64,000 nt of DNA from Psychrobacillus sp042944905 (GCF_042944905.1 NZ_CP168496.1:496001-560000); one strand, 5' to 3'; positions 16,785 through 25,657 are shown, numbered from the stretch's first letter. Notes: generated by a model from the sequence alone, not told the origin. Program-made: numbers and translations.

Positions 16785-17849
16785 GTGAAGAAATGTTTTA
16801 TTGCATGTATAGTTAGTATTATTTTTTTGGTGGTGCTTCCTTTTCAAGTGAAGGGAGAGGAGAAGGATCGTAATCGGGGATTGTTAGGGGAGTCAATTGA
16901 TCAACTTATTAATACAACAGAAGAAGTTGTTGATACTGTTAAAACGAATATAAACCGAACTATTCCCTCACAATCTATTTTAAATCCTGTAGCAGACGTT
17001 GAAGAGCAAAGTATTCCAATCATCGAGCACGTAGTCTCAGAAGTGATGAATACAACGGATTCAACCGTTAACAACTTAGTCAATGTAGTAGAGGAGTCCG
17101 TAGAAAACCTTCCTGAAGTACCCGTTGTAACTTCTGAATTGAAGGTAACTGCAAAAAGTGTGAGAAAAGTAACTACGGAGGTGCAAAAAACAGTTAAGAC
17201 GGTAGTTAAAGCTGTAAAAAAAGTAAATGATATAGTAGAAAATGTAACAGAGAAGAAACTAGACAATGCTCTTTCTGAAGAAATAAATATCTCGAAACCT
17301 CCTTTAACACCAACACCATCGAAACAATCGAACAGTTTAAATTTAGTTGAATCAGAGCCTCCTTTCTCACATATAAAGAATCCCGATGAGGCGAGTAATA
17401 AGACATCAAAAGGGACTGAAGCTCATTTTGAAAATGTAGAATCACAAGAGGTAGAGAGACATCTGGAAAAGGTGACCAAGATAAATCCGCTTAATTCAGA
17501 AGTTGCCATTTTCAATGATGTGGTAAAGACCAATGAGATAAAAAATACTCCCATAAAATTAATAGAAGCAAAAAAAATGAAAACTGCTACTAATACAACA
17601 TTTCCACTCGGACAGAATCGAAAGGTAGTAGTTACTAGTAGTGCAGTTATTACTGGCAGTTCTAATGTAACATTAAGTGGAGTGTCTTTTCTTTTGGGAG
17701 GCGACATACCGATTGTACTGTTGACTTCTCATCAAATGTTAAAAGAACTGGCGAGAAAGAAATGGTATCACAAAAATAGCTATGCAATTATCCAGTGGAT
17801 TCATACACCACTGAGGAAACCACCGCAAATACTCCTTTTTCATATGTGA
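16785..17849 (+). CDS. secreted protein of the sortase cassette, coiled N-terminal half
   Basis: A 354-residue exported protein of unknown function. The signal peptide is residues 1-25 (MKKCFIACIVSIIFLVVLPF). Residues about 40-150 are amphipathic and Val/Thr/Lys-rich, with repeating hydrophobic spacing (for example VRKVTTEVQKTVKTVVKAVK), suggesting a coiled or helical rod. Residues 160-250 are polar and low-complexity. The C-terminal 70 residues change to a Ser/Gly/Val region and end WIHTPLRKPPQILLFHM. It has no LPXTG motif and no hydrophobic tail, so it is probably secreted, not sortase-anchored. The GTG start follows GACAGGAGGTG. It lies 31 bp before the LPKTG gene, in one operon with it and the sortase. 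Confidence 0.75.
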   Translation: MKKCFIACIVSIIFLVVLPFQVKGEEKDRNRGLLGESIDQLINTTEEVVDTVKTNINRTIPSQSILNPVADVEEQSIPIIEHVVSEVMNTTDSTVNNLVNVVEESVENLPEVPVVTSELKVTAKSVRKVTTEVQKTVKTVVKAVKKVNDIVENVTEKKLDNALSEEINISKPPLTPTPSKQSNSLNLVESEPPFSHIKNPDEASNKTSKGTEAHFENVESQEVERHLEKVTKINPLNSEVAIFNDVVKTNEIKNTPIKLIEAKKMKTATNTTFPLGQNRKVVVTSSAVITGSSNVTLSGVSFLLGGDIPIVLLTSHQMLKELARKKWYHKNSYAIIQWIHTPLRKPPQILLFHM

Positions 17850-17880
17850 TTAACATCATAAGAAAAAGGAGAGAAAAATA

Positions 17881-19467
17881 ATGAAAACTATTAGCAAAAA
17901 TTTTACTTGTACTGTTCTTGGATTTTTGACAATGCTATTTCTAACACCATCTTTTGTCGCAGCAGAGGGAAATGGCTCCCACTTACCTTTACAAATTGAA
18001 GTGAATCTATTAGACAATAATCCAGATAAGGCAGATATTATGGACGTTGAAGTGAACAATTTGATTGGTATAGATAGTATTAATATCAAAATTTCAAATG
18101 AAGGGAAAATGAAGGAAGCACTGGTAACTGCATCTGTTATAGATGAAGAAATCGGTGATACGGAAGTAAGCATACTTTCACAATCTGAAACTAAGACTGA
18201 AAGTGAAAAAGCGTTAGTAGATATTGTTACAGAAAATCCGTTAATAATTGATGAAGTCGATGTAGATATAATGAACCAGCAAGAAACATTGAGAGAAACA
18301 GATAAAACCAGTAAAGAAGCCGTTGTAAATATCGGGCTGGAAAATTTAGCAATAGTAAAAGATGTAGAGATCGGAGTACTAAAGCAGGAACAGGTTGAAG
18401 AAGGGACAACTTCTTCGCGTGAGGACCAAGGAGTACATTCAAAAATCACTGATTTACCTGTTCTGGGTACTTTACATGTAGGACTTCTTGAAAGCGAAAA
18501 GAAAGAAGCAAATGAGGAATATGTTGATAATTCGAAACTCGTCACTATAGGACTTGAGAATGCATCTTCTTCCAAGAATGCCATCTTAGACGGTTTGGAA
18601 CTTAATGTTCTGGAGAACAACAATATGGAAAATGATTCTTTCGAAAAACATAAATCATCTGTTGTTAATGCAGAACTAGCTGATCAAGTTTTAGGCAATA
18701 TAGATATAAATGTTTTATTGTCAGAATCAATTAAAGAAGGAGATTTTAAAAAATACGATAGTGGTGTTGTCGAATTAGTAAGTAATGAATTACCAGTCCT
18801 AAATGAAGTTCATCTTAGCATTTTAGATCGTCACAGTCAGAGTAGTGGGGAGGTGAAATCCTTTTCGGAAGGTGTTCTCCAATTAGAAGTTTTTTCTGAT
18901 GTAATAGGTAGTCTTAATGCGGATGTGTTGACTAGTAAAGGTTACACAGATAACGGCGGTACTACTCAAAGAGACAATACAATTTCTCTAGGATTAAATA
19001 ATTTATTGGGTAGCGTGGGTATAGATATTCTTCCACGAGAAACATACTTAGCCGCTCAACCAATTATAAACCCAAATAATCCAAACAATGATCCCGATGA
19101 GAGCACGGATGAAACTTCAGAAGAAATTAACGCTGAAGTGCCAGTGGTGGTTGATGACAATGAAGAAGGGAATCAAGGAACAAATGATGATATGACTGAA
19201 TCCCCCAATGATGGTACAACTGGAATGATCGACGAAACGACAAACGAAGTAGATTTTGATGTTGGGGCTATGGATGAAGATGAAAGTAGTTTAGTTGGTT
19301 TCATTGCTAACTCAAATGTAGTATCTGGAAGTAAATCATTAAGGAATAGTGGAATTTTCACCGAATCTTCATTACCGAAAACAGGTGGATTTCTTAATAG
19401 TATGATGCTGTTACTAATGGCGGTATGTCTACTTGGGGGTGGAGTGACTATACGTAAATTTGCCTAA
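17881..19467 (+). CDS. LPXTG cell-wall-anchored protein with about ten 36-residue repeats
   Basis: A 528-residue surface protein. The signal peptide ends near VAA (28). Residues about 35-375 are built of about ten diverged repeats of 33-40 residues. Each has a hydrophobic pair of strands (V-x-x-G/V-L-x-x-x-x-V-L-x-x-V-x-h-x-V-L) followed by an acidic/polar linker; examples are ELPVLNEVHLSIL, DLPVLGTLHVGLL and NLLGSVGIDIL. An acidic Asn/Asp/Glu/Thr-rich spacer runs from about 385 to 460. The sorting signal is LPKTG at 498-502, then a hydrophobic stretch and RKFA. It is the likely substrate of the sortase encoded 15 bp downstream. The repeats match no domain I can name. Confidence 0.85.
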   Translation: MKTISKNFTCTVLGFLTMLFLTPSFVAAEGNGSHLPLQIEVNLLDNNPDKADIMDVEVNNLIGIDSINIKISNEGKMKEALVTASVIDEEIGDTEVSILSQSETKTESEKALVDIVTENPLIIDEVDVDIMNQQETLRETDKTSKEAVVNIGLENLAIVKDVEIGVLKQEQVEEGTTSSREDQGVHSKITDLPVLGTLHVGLLESEKKEANEEYVDNSKLVTIGLENASSSKNAILDGLELNVLENNNMENDSFEKHKSSVVNAELADQVLGNIDINVLLSESIKEGDFKKYDSGVVELVSNELPVLNEVHLSILDRHSQSSGEVKSFSEGVLQLEVFSDVIGSLNADVLTSKGYTDNGGTTQRDNTISLGLNNLLGSVGIDILPRETYLAAQPIINPNNPNNDPDESTDETSEEINAEVPVVVDDNEEGNQGTNDDMTESPNDGTTGMIDETTNEVDFDVGAMDEDESSLVGFIANSNVVSGSKSLRNSGIFTESSLPKTGGFLNSMMLLLMAVCLLGGGVTIRKFA

Positions 19468-19482
19468 AGGGGGCCTACTAAA

Positions 19483-20082
19483 ATGAAAAAATACGTAGGC
19501 AATTCGCTGATTGGAATAGGGCTGCTCCTTTTCTTTATCGTAAGTTATGGAGTTTTGGAAAATGAGCAAAATAAAAAAGAATTAATGGAATCCTTTACTT
19601 CCATTAAAACAGAAGCAGCTAGTGAAAAAGTGTATGTCGGAGCAAACTCAGTCGCAGTGAAGCATCTGAAAGAATCAAACGCTGAAGTTGTAGGTATTTT
19701 AAAGATTCCCTCTATCCATTTGGAATCTCCAGTTCTGGAAGGATCAACTACTGGAAATTTGAATCGAGCATTAGGTATGATTTCTGGACTTGACGAGCCA
19801 GGGGAACTTAATGGAAGTGCCGCTATCGCCGGTCATCAATCTCATATTTTCGGCCAATTTTTTAATCGGTTAAACGAGCTTCAAATAGGGGATCGCTTTG
19901 AATTGGAGACAAAGATGGATACGTTGGGATATGAAGTATTTAATATTCAAATAGTAAAGCCAGAGAATGTAGATATTTTAGAAAGACAAAAGGGAATCTC
20001 TTTGCTCTCTTTAGTCACATGCTATCCAGAAAGGTCCAATAAGTTTCGTCTCGTCGTACAAGCGAAAAAAGTGGTGAATTAA
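19483..20082 (+). CDS. srtD: class D sortase
   Basis: A 199-residue membrane-anchored transpeptidase with an N-terminal membrane segment (about 8-24). Catalytic residues are His118 in AGHQSH, Cys180 in LVTCYP and Arg189 in NKFRLVVQ. The short length and LVTCYP motif place it in class D, as B. subtilis YhcS. It would cleave the LPKTG signal of the preceding gene product between Thr and Gly and link it to peptidoglycan. The start follows AAAGGGGGCC. It is the last gene of the cassette, with a strong terminator 20 bp later. Confidence 0.9.
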   Translation: MKKYVGNSLIGIGLLLFFIVSYGVLENEQNKKELMESFTSIKTEAASEKVYVGANSVAVKHLKESNAEVVGILKIPSIHLESPVLEGSTTGNLNRALGMISGLDEPGELNGSAAIAGHQSHIFGQFFNRLNELQIGDRFELETKMDTLGYEVFNIQIVKPENVDILERQKGISLLSLVTCYPERSNKFRLVVQAKKVVN

Positions 20083-20101
20083 TTGGAATTCTGAAAACGA
20101 G

Positions 20102-20144
20102 AAAAAAAAGTGTGCACTCTTTCATGAGGTGCACACTTTTTTAT
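20102..20144 (+). terminator. strong rho-independent terminator of the sortase operon
   Basis: The perfect stem AAAAAAGTGTGCAC / GTGCACACTTTTTT has a short loop and a T run. Confidence 0.9.
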
Positions 20145-20166
20145 TGAAATTAATGGAAGAAGAAAT

Positions 20167-20271
20167 ATTCGTCTCGGGTAGGATAGAATAGGTCTCGATT
20201 TTAGGTAAATTGGTTGCGGAGTTGAAGGTAATCTTCTCGGGTATCCATAGTTTGGTCTCGTTCCGCCATTT
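20167..20271. repeat. five-unit 21-bp phased repeat array, locus 1
   Basis: The TCTCG cores start at 20172, 20193, 20214 (degenerate TTGCG), 20235 and 20256, exactly 21 bp apart. The consensus is ATTGGTCTCG followed by 11 variable bases. It lies between the convergent sortase and metC genes. Related arrays are at 26043, 41082, 50765 and 61861. The function is unknown. Confidence 0.85.
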
Positions 20272-20404
20272 AACAATTGTTAATGTATAATAATTCCAAG
20301 CCTATTTACAACTTCTCATTGAAATTCAACATCACCCACAATTTATGGCATATTGTAACCAATTTCTTTTCTTCCGTAAATAGGTTTCCTCCGAAAAGAG
20401 AATG

Positions 20405-21592
20405 CTATTGCTGGTTAAGGAAAGTTTGTTTCTCTGCTATTGTAAGTGCTTGATCGAAATCTGCGATTAAATCATTTACATTCTCTAAACCTACAGAAAA
20501 CCGTAGCAATCCATCCGTAATTCCTCGTTTTTCACGTTCTTCTATTGGCATAGTCGCATGAGACATTTGGGCAGGGTGGGATAGGATAGATTCAACCCCA
20601 CCAAGACTTACAGCAAAAACGGGGATTTGTACATTTTCTACAAATGCTTTGGCAATTACCCGATTAGGTAATCGGAATGATAGTACTGCCCCTGGGCTTT
20701 TTGCTTGTTTCATATGAATTTCATAACCAGTATGGGTAGTTAATCCTGGATAAAAAACTTCTTCCACTAATGAATGATTCTTTAAATAGGAAGCAATTTT
20801 CTGTGCAGAATCTGCGGATTTTTCAAATCGTACGCCTAATGTTTTTATTCCTTGAATTAATGAAAAGGAATCTTGAGCACCTAAAATAGCTCCGAATGAA
20901 TTTTGAATAAAGGCTAATCGTTTTCCCAGTTCATCATCTTTCGTTACAGCAAGACCTGCAATAATATCACTATGTCCTGATAAAAACTTGGTAGCACTAT
21001 GTAAAACTACATCTACACCAATATCGAGTGGACGTTGATAAAGTGGAGTCATGAATGTATTGTCTAAAAAAGTGAAGCAATCATTCGCATTAGCAAGCGC
21101 TACAATGCTAGCGATATCGGTGATTCCAAGACATGGATTAGAAGGTGTTTCCATATAAATCAGTTTTGTATTTGAACGAATCGCTTTTGTAACGGCTTTT
21201 ACATCTGTAAAATCTGCAAAAGTATGTTTAATTCCTAAACGAGGCAATACTTCCGTTACAAAACGAAAAGTCCCACCATACACATCTTCTGTAATGACAA
21301 TATGATCACCTGAAGATAGAAGCATGAAAGCAGAAGAAATTGCGGCGATTCCGGAAGCAAATGCTAATCCGCGGGTGCCGCCTTCTAGTTCTGCAATAGT
21401 TCGTTCTAAAGCATCTCTTGTTGGATTCCTGGAACGACTATAATCATATGGACCAAATTTATCAAAACTTTCTTGATGGAAAGTGGAAGATAAATAAATG
21501 GGAACATTTACAGCGCCAATTTTTCGTTCTGAACCTCCTCTTGTGGAAGCAGTGATTAAACTAGTCACTAATTGTTCGTTAGAAAAGGTCAT
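20405..21592 (-). CDS. metC: cystathionine beta-lyase
   Basis: A 395-residue PLP enzyme of the Cys/Met metabolism family. The PLP-binding Lys is K202 in HSATKFLSGHSD. Other family motifs are YSRSRNPTRDALE, FASGIAAIS, MYMETP-like IYMETPSNP and the C-terminal VSLGGVESILSHPAQMSH. It converts cystathionine to homocysteine. The order metI then metC, with a 4-bp overlap (ATGA at 21589-21592), and the shared SAM riboswitch match the B. subtilis metI-metC operon. This supports beta-lyase over gamma-synthase or gamma-lyase activity, which sequence alone does not settle. Confidence 0.85.
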   Translation of the reverse strand: MTFSNEQLVTSLITASTRGGSERKIGAVNVPIYLSSTFHQESFDKFGPYDYSRSRNPTRDALERTIAELEGGTRGLAFASGIAAISSAFMLLSSGDHIVITEDVYGGTFRFVTEVLPRLGIKHTFADFTDVKAVTKAIRSNTKLIYMETPSNPCLGITDIASIVALANANDCFTFLDNTFMTPLYQRPLDIGVDVVLHSATKFLSGHSDIIAGLAVTKDDELGKRLAFIQNSFGAILGAQDSFSLIQGIKTLGVRFEKSADSAQKIASYLKNHSLVEEVFYPGLTTHTGYEIHMKQAKSPGAVLSFRLPNRVIAKAFVENVQIPVFAVSLGGVESILSHPAQMSHATMPIEEREKRGITDGLLRFSVGLENVNDLIADFDQALTIAEKQTFLNQQ

Positions 21593-22710
21593 TGTTCATT
21601 CACTTCGCTTTCTAGTGCGTCAAAAACTTGTTTCAAGTCCGCGATTAAATCATCTGCTTCTTCTACACCAACCGAAAAACGTAAAAGGCTGTTATCTACC
21701 CCACGAGCTATGCGTTCTTCTTCCGGAATATCTGCGTGCGTTTGCGTAGCGGGATAGGTGATGAAACTTTCCACCCCACCAAGGCTTTCTGCAAAAACAA
21801 TTAACTGAAGTTTCTCAAGAAAAGGACCTACCCACTCACTTTTTTGTAAACGGAAAGAAAGCATACCACCTTTTCCGGAGTAAAGAACATTCTTTACGGC
21901 GGGTTCATTTTGCAAAAACTCCACAATTTTTTTCGCATTTGCATCATGTTGCTTCATTCGTAAATGAAGCGTTTTTAATCCGCGAATTAATAACCAAGAA
22001 TCAAACGGTGAAAGTACAGCACCTGTCGCGTTATGATTTGCATATAATTTTTCACATAGTTCTGCACCTTTTGCAACAACAAGACCAGCAAGGACGTCGT
22101 TATGGCCTCCGATATATTTCGTTCCACTATGAATGACAATATGTGCGCCTAGTTCAATAGGGCGTTGTAAATAGGGAGTTAAAAATGTGTTATCAACAAT
22201 TAAGAGTAATTGATGCGCTTTAGCTAATTCCGCATATTGCTGAATATCAATTTCCTGCATTAATGGATTTGTTGGTGTTTCAATAAAAATCGCCTTTGTC
22301 TTTTCGGTAATAAGTGATTTTACTTCATCTATGGATTCGAACTTCGAGTAGGTAGTGTGAATACCGTAGGAATCAGAGTACTGATTAAATAGTCGATACG
22401 TTCCCCCGTAAAGATCTTCTGGGGCAATCAATTCATCTCCAGAACGGAAAAGAGATAATACTAATTGGATTGCAGCCATGCCAGAACTACAGGCAAAACC
22501 TGCATCTCCACTTTCTAGTTTCGCGATTCCTTCTTCTAAAATAGTGCGAGTAGGGTTTTTTGTACGTGTGTAGTCATAACCGGTCGACTGGCCGAGTCCG
22601 CCATGTTTATATGCAGTTGATAAATAAATGGGCGGATTAACTGCACCTGTCGTCGGATCACTTTGGTTTCCTAATTGAACTAATCGTGTTTCTATACTGT
22701 TTTTAGACAT
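21589..22710 (-). CDS. metI: cystathionine gamma-synthase / O-acetylhomoserine thiolyase
   Basis: A 373-residue PLP enzyme. The Schiff-base Lys is K198 in HSGTKYIGGHNDVLAG; the phosphate-cup motif is GYDYTRTKNPTR; FIETPTNPLMQ and AESLGGVESFITYPATQTH are typical of MetI/MetB. It joins an activated homoserine with cysteine (or sulfide) to start methionine formation. It is the first gene after the SAM riboswitch and is translationally coupled to metC by a 4-bp overlap. Confidence 0.9.
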   Translation of the reverse strand: MSKNSIETRLVQLGNQSDPTTGAVNPPIYLSTAYKHGGLGQSTGYDYTRTKNPTRTILEEGIAKLESGDAGFACSSGMAAIQLVLSLFRSGDELIAPEDLYGGTYRLFNQYSDSYGIHTTYSKFESIDEVKSLITEKTKAIFIETPTNPLMQEIDIQQYAELAKAHQLLLIVDNTFLTPYLQRPIELGAHIVIHSGTKYIGGHNDVLAGLVVAKGAELCEKLYANHNATGAVLSPFDSWLLIRGLKTLHLRMKQHDANAKKIVEFLQNEPAVKNVLYSGKGGMLSFRLQKSEWVGPFLEKLQLIVFAESLGGVESFITYPATQTHADIPEEERIARGVDNSLLRFSVGVEEADDLIADLKQVFDALESEVNEQ

Positions 22711-22740
22711 AATTATTCATCCTCTTCTATTAAAATAAAA

Positions 22741-22897
22741 AGAGGATTCTCTAATAAGAAGAGAATCCTCAAAAAAATACTGAAGTTAGTCTTCTTATCT
22801 TCAAGACGTTAATCGTCTATTGGAATTAGCACCACACCATCATTTGGCTGGTTGCTGAGACATCTTCGGGCCAATCCCTCCGTCTCTCTTGATAAGA
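22741..22897 (-). ncRNA. SAM-I (S-box) riboswitch with terminator, controlling metI-metC
   Basis: On the minus strand the leader shows the S-box order: P1 strand CTTATCAAGAGAG, then GGAGGGATTGGCCCGAAGA, TCAGCAACC, GGTGTGGTGCTAATTCC and the closing P1 strand GATAAGAAG (complement of 22791-22799). A hairpin, GAGGATTCTCT paired with AGAGAATCCTC plus a T run (22741-22770), is the expression-platform terminator. With SAM bound, the aptamer should favour this terminator and switch off metI-metC. The loop side of the terminator (CTTCTTATTAGAG) can alternatively pair with the AAGAAGACTAA region as an anti-terminator. Confidence 0.93.
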
Positions 22898-22997
22898 AAT
22901 AATAATATTAAATTTTCTAAATGTTGAATTTAAAACAGTTTATCATGGTATGGATAATAATACAAGGAGCTATCATGACTAATATTCAAGTACTAAT

Positions 22998-23115
22998 AAC
23001 ATCCGCCACCAGCTACACAATTCCAACAGTAATAGTGTAGTCAATGTTTCGTCCAAAGCACTCTAGAAATAGAGAAAACATGATGCACTTAAAGGATGTT
23101 TTCGTTTTTCTTAAA
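22998..23115. repeat. internally deleted fragment of the structured intergenic repeat
   Basis: It starts like the middle of the long element (AACATCCGCCACCAG), then skips to its right part (AGTAATAGTGTAGTCAATG, TTTCGTCCAAAGCACTCT, GATGCACTTAAAGGA, CGTTTTTCTT). It lies about 90 bp left of a full copy. No gene is visible between 22900 and 23609. Confidence 0.75.
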
Positions 23116-23205
23116 GAATAAGAAAGTATATGAATCTAGGATGCCAGTAATTCAGTAATAGTAAGGCTTCATAGTATAATTTAAAGGGTTTGACCTTGAT
23201 TTTTT

Positions 23206-23609
23206 TTAGTTTTACCTTACACAGTTTACATGAATCAGTGGGTGTATGATTAGAGTATGTGGTACTAGAGAAAAATAGATAGCATCCATTGATAAAGAAG
23301 CGCTGAGCGGACGAAATTGTATCTTCGTCCGCTTTTAAAAGAATAGGAAAGGATTTATTTTCTCATTAACCAAACCTAATGTACCTTGTCTCTACTTATT
23401 TCAAGAGGGCGACGGACAAACATCTGCCACAAGATTACGGAAAAAAAATAGCTCGTGAAGTGACGCAGTCACTTCACGAGCTAAATTACAACGGTAATAG
23501 TGTAGTCAAAATCCTTTTTGCGACGAGTAACCGCAGGAGCAGATGTTTCGTCCAAAGCACTCTGGAAATAGTAAAGACAAGATGCACTTAAAGGACTTTT
23601 ACGCTTTTT
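23206..23609. repeat. structured intergenic repeat, full copy I
   Basis: An element of about 400 bp shared with 26291-26600 and 34302-34583. In order it has: a leader TGAATCAGTGGGTG (shared with copy III), GATAGCATC.ATTGATAAA, a hairpin AGCGGACGAA/TTCGTCCGCT (23306-23333), TCTCATTAACCAAAC, AGAGGG.GACGGACAAACA, a perfect 16-bp hairpin TAGCTCGTGAAGTGAC with 3-nt loop (23449-23483), and the right block TTTCGTCCAAAGCACTCT to GATGCACTTAAAGGAC. It ends directly at the stop codon of the next minus-strand gene. A frame at 23379-23591 inside it is not a gene. Confidence 0.85.
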
Positions 23610-24794
23610 TCAGTTATCTTCATTTTGAATTTCGTTTACTTTTACTTTTTTAATAGAAGAACTGACTAATACAATAAGACTTCCAAGCCCTAACCAAGTT
23701 AACATTTGAACGGAATGACTCCAGCCGAACCCTTTGCCGAAGAAGAAAAGCTCACGAAGTCCTTCAATCATTTGACGCATTGGCAGCCAAGGATAGATCC
23801 AATGACGATGGAACGAAGACAGGAACTCCGGTGGCATAGCCAAAAGGGGTGCTCCAAAAAAGAGCATTAGGACAAAGATTGGTAAGCCTTTAATCCCTAG
23901 CCACATAAGCACTGCTGAAATCATTAGAAAGAACGCAAAATAAGTTAGTGACAAGAATAAACCAGTATCAGCAAACTTCGGAATGCTCAAGCCTAACATG
24001 GAATCGGCAAGCAAAGTTAAACCGAATCCCGCAATGAGTGCGAGTATAGCACCAACTAACACTTGCATAAAAATTCCTAACAATTTTTGTTTTCGATTTC
24101 TAAATTGGGCCTTACTTAGTACAACAAACATTACTGCCGCTCCGACAATGCTTCCCATCCAAAGTGGTTGGAACATGGAAACGGGTGAGTTCCCATTTGC
24201 ACTTTTTGTTCCGGTTTCATTGACATTAACGACTTTTTTCATAATAGGAGATACAAGAAGGGAAGCTTGCTCGGTTGAAATTGTATTCCCGTTCATTTTA
24301 AAGCCTTCCAATATCTGCGTTCGGACGTTCCCATTTATCCCATCTACTATTCCACTCAACATTTGGTTTGCAATATTGGCAGCAGTAGGATTCATCCCTT
24401 GATTCACTAAAATTTGAATTTCAGGAGAAATCGGATTTGGTGATTGAAGTGAAACTTGATTTTTACTGAAGTCTTTAGGAATTACTAATGCAGCATAGTA
24501 TTTCTTGTTATTTAATCCTTTTTGCACTTCAGTCAGGCTATCCACGGTGATCCATTTGATTGAAGAATCTTGACCAGGAATAGCTTGCGTACGAATGTTT
24601 TCGGAAATTGTGTTACCCATATTCATTTCTGTATTGTTTGGAAGAACTGCACCTTGGTCTTCATTGACAATTGCTATAGGCATATTTTTAGGAGCTGGGC
24701 TAATAGACGGAAAAAGCGTCAGCGAAAAAATAAATAGGATGGCAACTACGATGATAGGCGAAATAATTGTTAATTTGCTTTTTAAAATACTCAT
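23610..24794 (-). CDS. ABC-2 type / YhgE-Pip-like membrane protein
   Basis: A 394-residue membrane protein. TM1 lies at about 10-30, a large extracellular domain follows (about 31-205, with IAIVNEDQGA, the start motif of this family), then five or six TM segments clustered from about 215 to 385. This is the layout of ABC-2/DUF3533-like YhgE/Pip proteins, though shorter than the ~900-residue B. subtilis YhgE, which has a long coiled insert. Such proteins may export small molecules or contribute to type VII-like secretion; the function is not settled. It is divergent from a TetR regulator gene, which probably controls it. Confidence 0.75.
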   Translation of the reverse strand: MSILKSKLTIISPIIVVAILFIFSLTLFPSISPAPKNMPIAIVNEDQGAVLPNNTEMNMGNTISENIRTQAIPGQDSSIKWITVDSLTEVQKGLNNKKYYAALVIPKDFSKNQVSLQSPNPISPEIQILVNQGMNPTAANIANQMLSGIVDGINGNVRTQILEGFKMNGNTISTEQASLLVSPIMKKVVNVNETGTKSANGNSPVSMFQPLWMGSIVGAAVMFVVLSKAQFRNRKQKLLGIFMQVLVGAILALIAGFGLTLLADSMLGLSIPKFADTGLFLSLTYFAFFLMISAVLMWLGIKGLPIFVLMLFFGAPLLAMPPEFLSSFHRHWIYPWLPMRQMIEGLRELFFFGKGFGWSHSVQMLTWLGLGSLIVLVSSSIKKVKVNEIQNEDN

Positions 24795-24958
24795 GAAAAG
24801 ACCCCTTTTTTATAATGAACACTGTGTTGATTAATGCTCTCAGTGTATATTACAATGAAGACAATGAAATATCAATCATCAATTGATTTGATTTCGTCCT
24901 TTACTTAACAAAACGAACGACATTGTTCATTAACATAAAAAAAGAAGGAGAAAAACTT
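24795..24958. promoter_or_regulatory. divergent promoter region of the TetR / YhgE-like pair
   Basis: The space carries short palindromes that could be TetR operators: AACACTGTGTT (24817-24827) and ATCAATCATCAATTGATTTGAT (about 24871-24891, imperfect). Half-site AATGAACA also recurs inverted as TTGTTCATT near 24921. Which one is the operator cannot be decided from one genome. Confidence 0.3.
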
Positions 24959-25588
24959 ATGACAACGAAAAAAATAGATCGTCGTATTGCACGAACAAGA
25001 CAAATGATTCGGGATGCATTTACGCAATTAATAGAGGAAAAAGGTTTCGAAGCAATAACAGTAAGTGATTTAACAGAAAAAGCGGATATCAATAGAGGGA
25101 CATTTTATCTGCACTACAAAGATAAATATGATTTGTTTGAACAAAGTAAGGAAGAAATTTTTGGGGAATTAGAAAGAATTGTTGGAGATGCATGGGATAT
25201 CGTAAACGAAGAATATCAAAAAAACATGCAAGTGGAGTTACCTTTTTCTTTCATAATAAAACTATTTGAATTCCTTAAAGAGAACTTTGTTTTTATGCGT
25301 GTTATTTTGGGATCAAATGGAGATCCATCTATTCAATGCGGATTAAAAGAAATAATAGAAAAGAAAATGTATCAAAATTTTTTTCAATATGTAATCGAAG
25401 AAAATAGGATGGTACCTCTAGACTATTTATTCGCATATGTTAGTTCCGCGCATTTAGGAGTCATTCAATATTGGTTAAAAAGTGGGATGGAGAAGCCACC
25501 ACAAGAAATGGCACAGATTTTGTCACAAATAACATTTTGGGGTCCAGTCAAAGCGGGAGGATTATCCTTTAGTAAATCAGAAACATGA
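24959..25588 (+). CDS. TetR/AcrR family transcriptional regulator
   Basis: A 209-residue regulator. The N-terminal HTH is typical: ARTRQMIRDAFTQLIEEKGF, then ITVSDLTEKADINRGTFYLHYKDKYDLF (about 10-60). The C-terminal ligand domain is of the TetR_C_7/YhgD-like type (EFLKENFVFMRVIL, then YVSSAHLGVIQYWLKSGM). The start at 24959 is chosen because AAGAAGGAG lies 8 nt upstream; the frame is open 12 codons further. It probably represses the divergent YhgE-like gene, an arrangement seen for yhgD-yhgE. Confidence 0.88.
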   Translation: MTTKKIDRRIARTRQMIRDAFTQLIEEKGFEAITVSDLTEKADINRGTFYLHYKDKYDLFEQSKEEIFGELERIVGDAWDIVNEEYQKNMQVELPFSFIIKLFEFLKENFVFMRVILGSNGDPSIQCGLKEIIEKKMYQNFFQYVIEENRMVPLDYLFAYVSSAHLGVIQYWLKSGMEKPPQEMAQILSQITFWGPVKAGGLSFSKSET

Positions 25589-25602
25589 AGCACAATAAAA
25601 AA

Positions 25603-25640
25603 AGGCATGTGCCGCAAATGATCCGGACATGCCGAAGATT
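25603..25640 (+). terminator. terminator after the TetR gene
   Basis: The arms GGCATGT..CCG and CGG.ACATGCC form a stem before a modest T-containing tail. Confidence 0.6.
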
Positions 25641-25657
25641 TGTTAGTCAATATCTAG

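Noticed and set aside
17856..18623. 255-codon minus-strand frame opposite the LPKTG gene
   Set aside because: It is antisense to a gene with signal peptide, repeats and sorting signal. Its Ser/Thr/Phe-rich sequence is just the complement of Glu/Lys/Asn-rich coding sequence, and no ribosome site is seen.
20167..20271. CRISPR-like array
   Set aside because: The conserved core is only about 10 bp and the period 21 bp, far below CRISPR repeat and spacer lengths. There are just five units and no cas genes.
23379..23591. 70-codon plus-strand frame in structured repeat copy I
   Set aside because: Copies II and III do not keep this frame, while they keep the hairpins. Selection is on structure, not protein.
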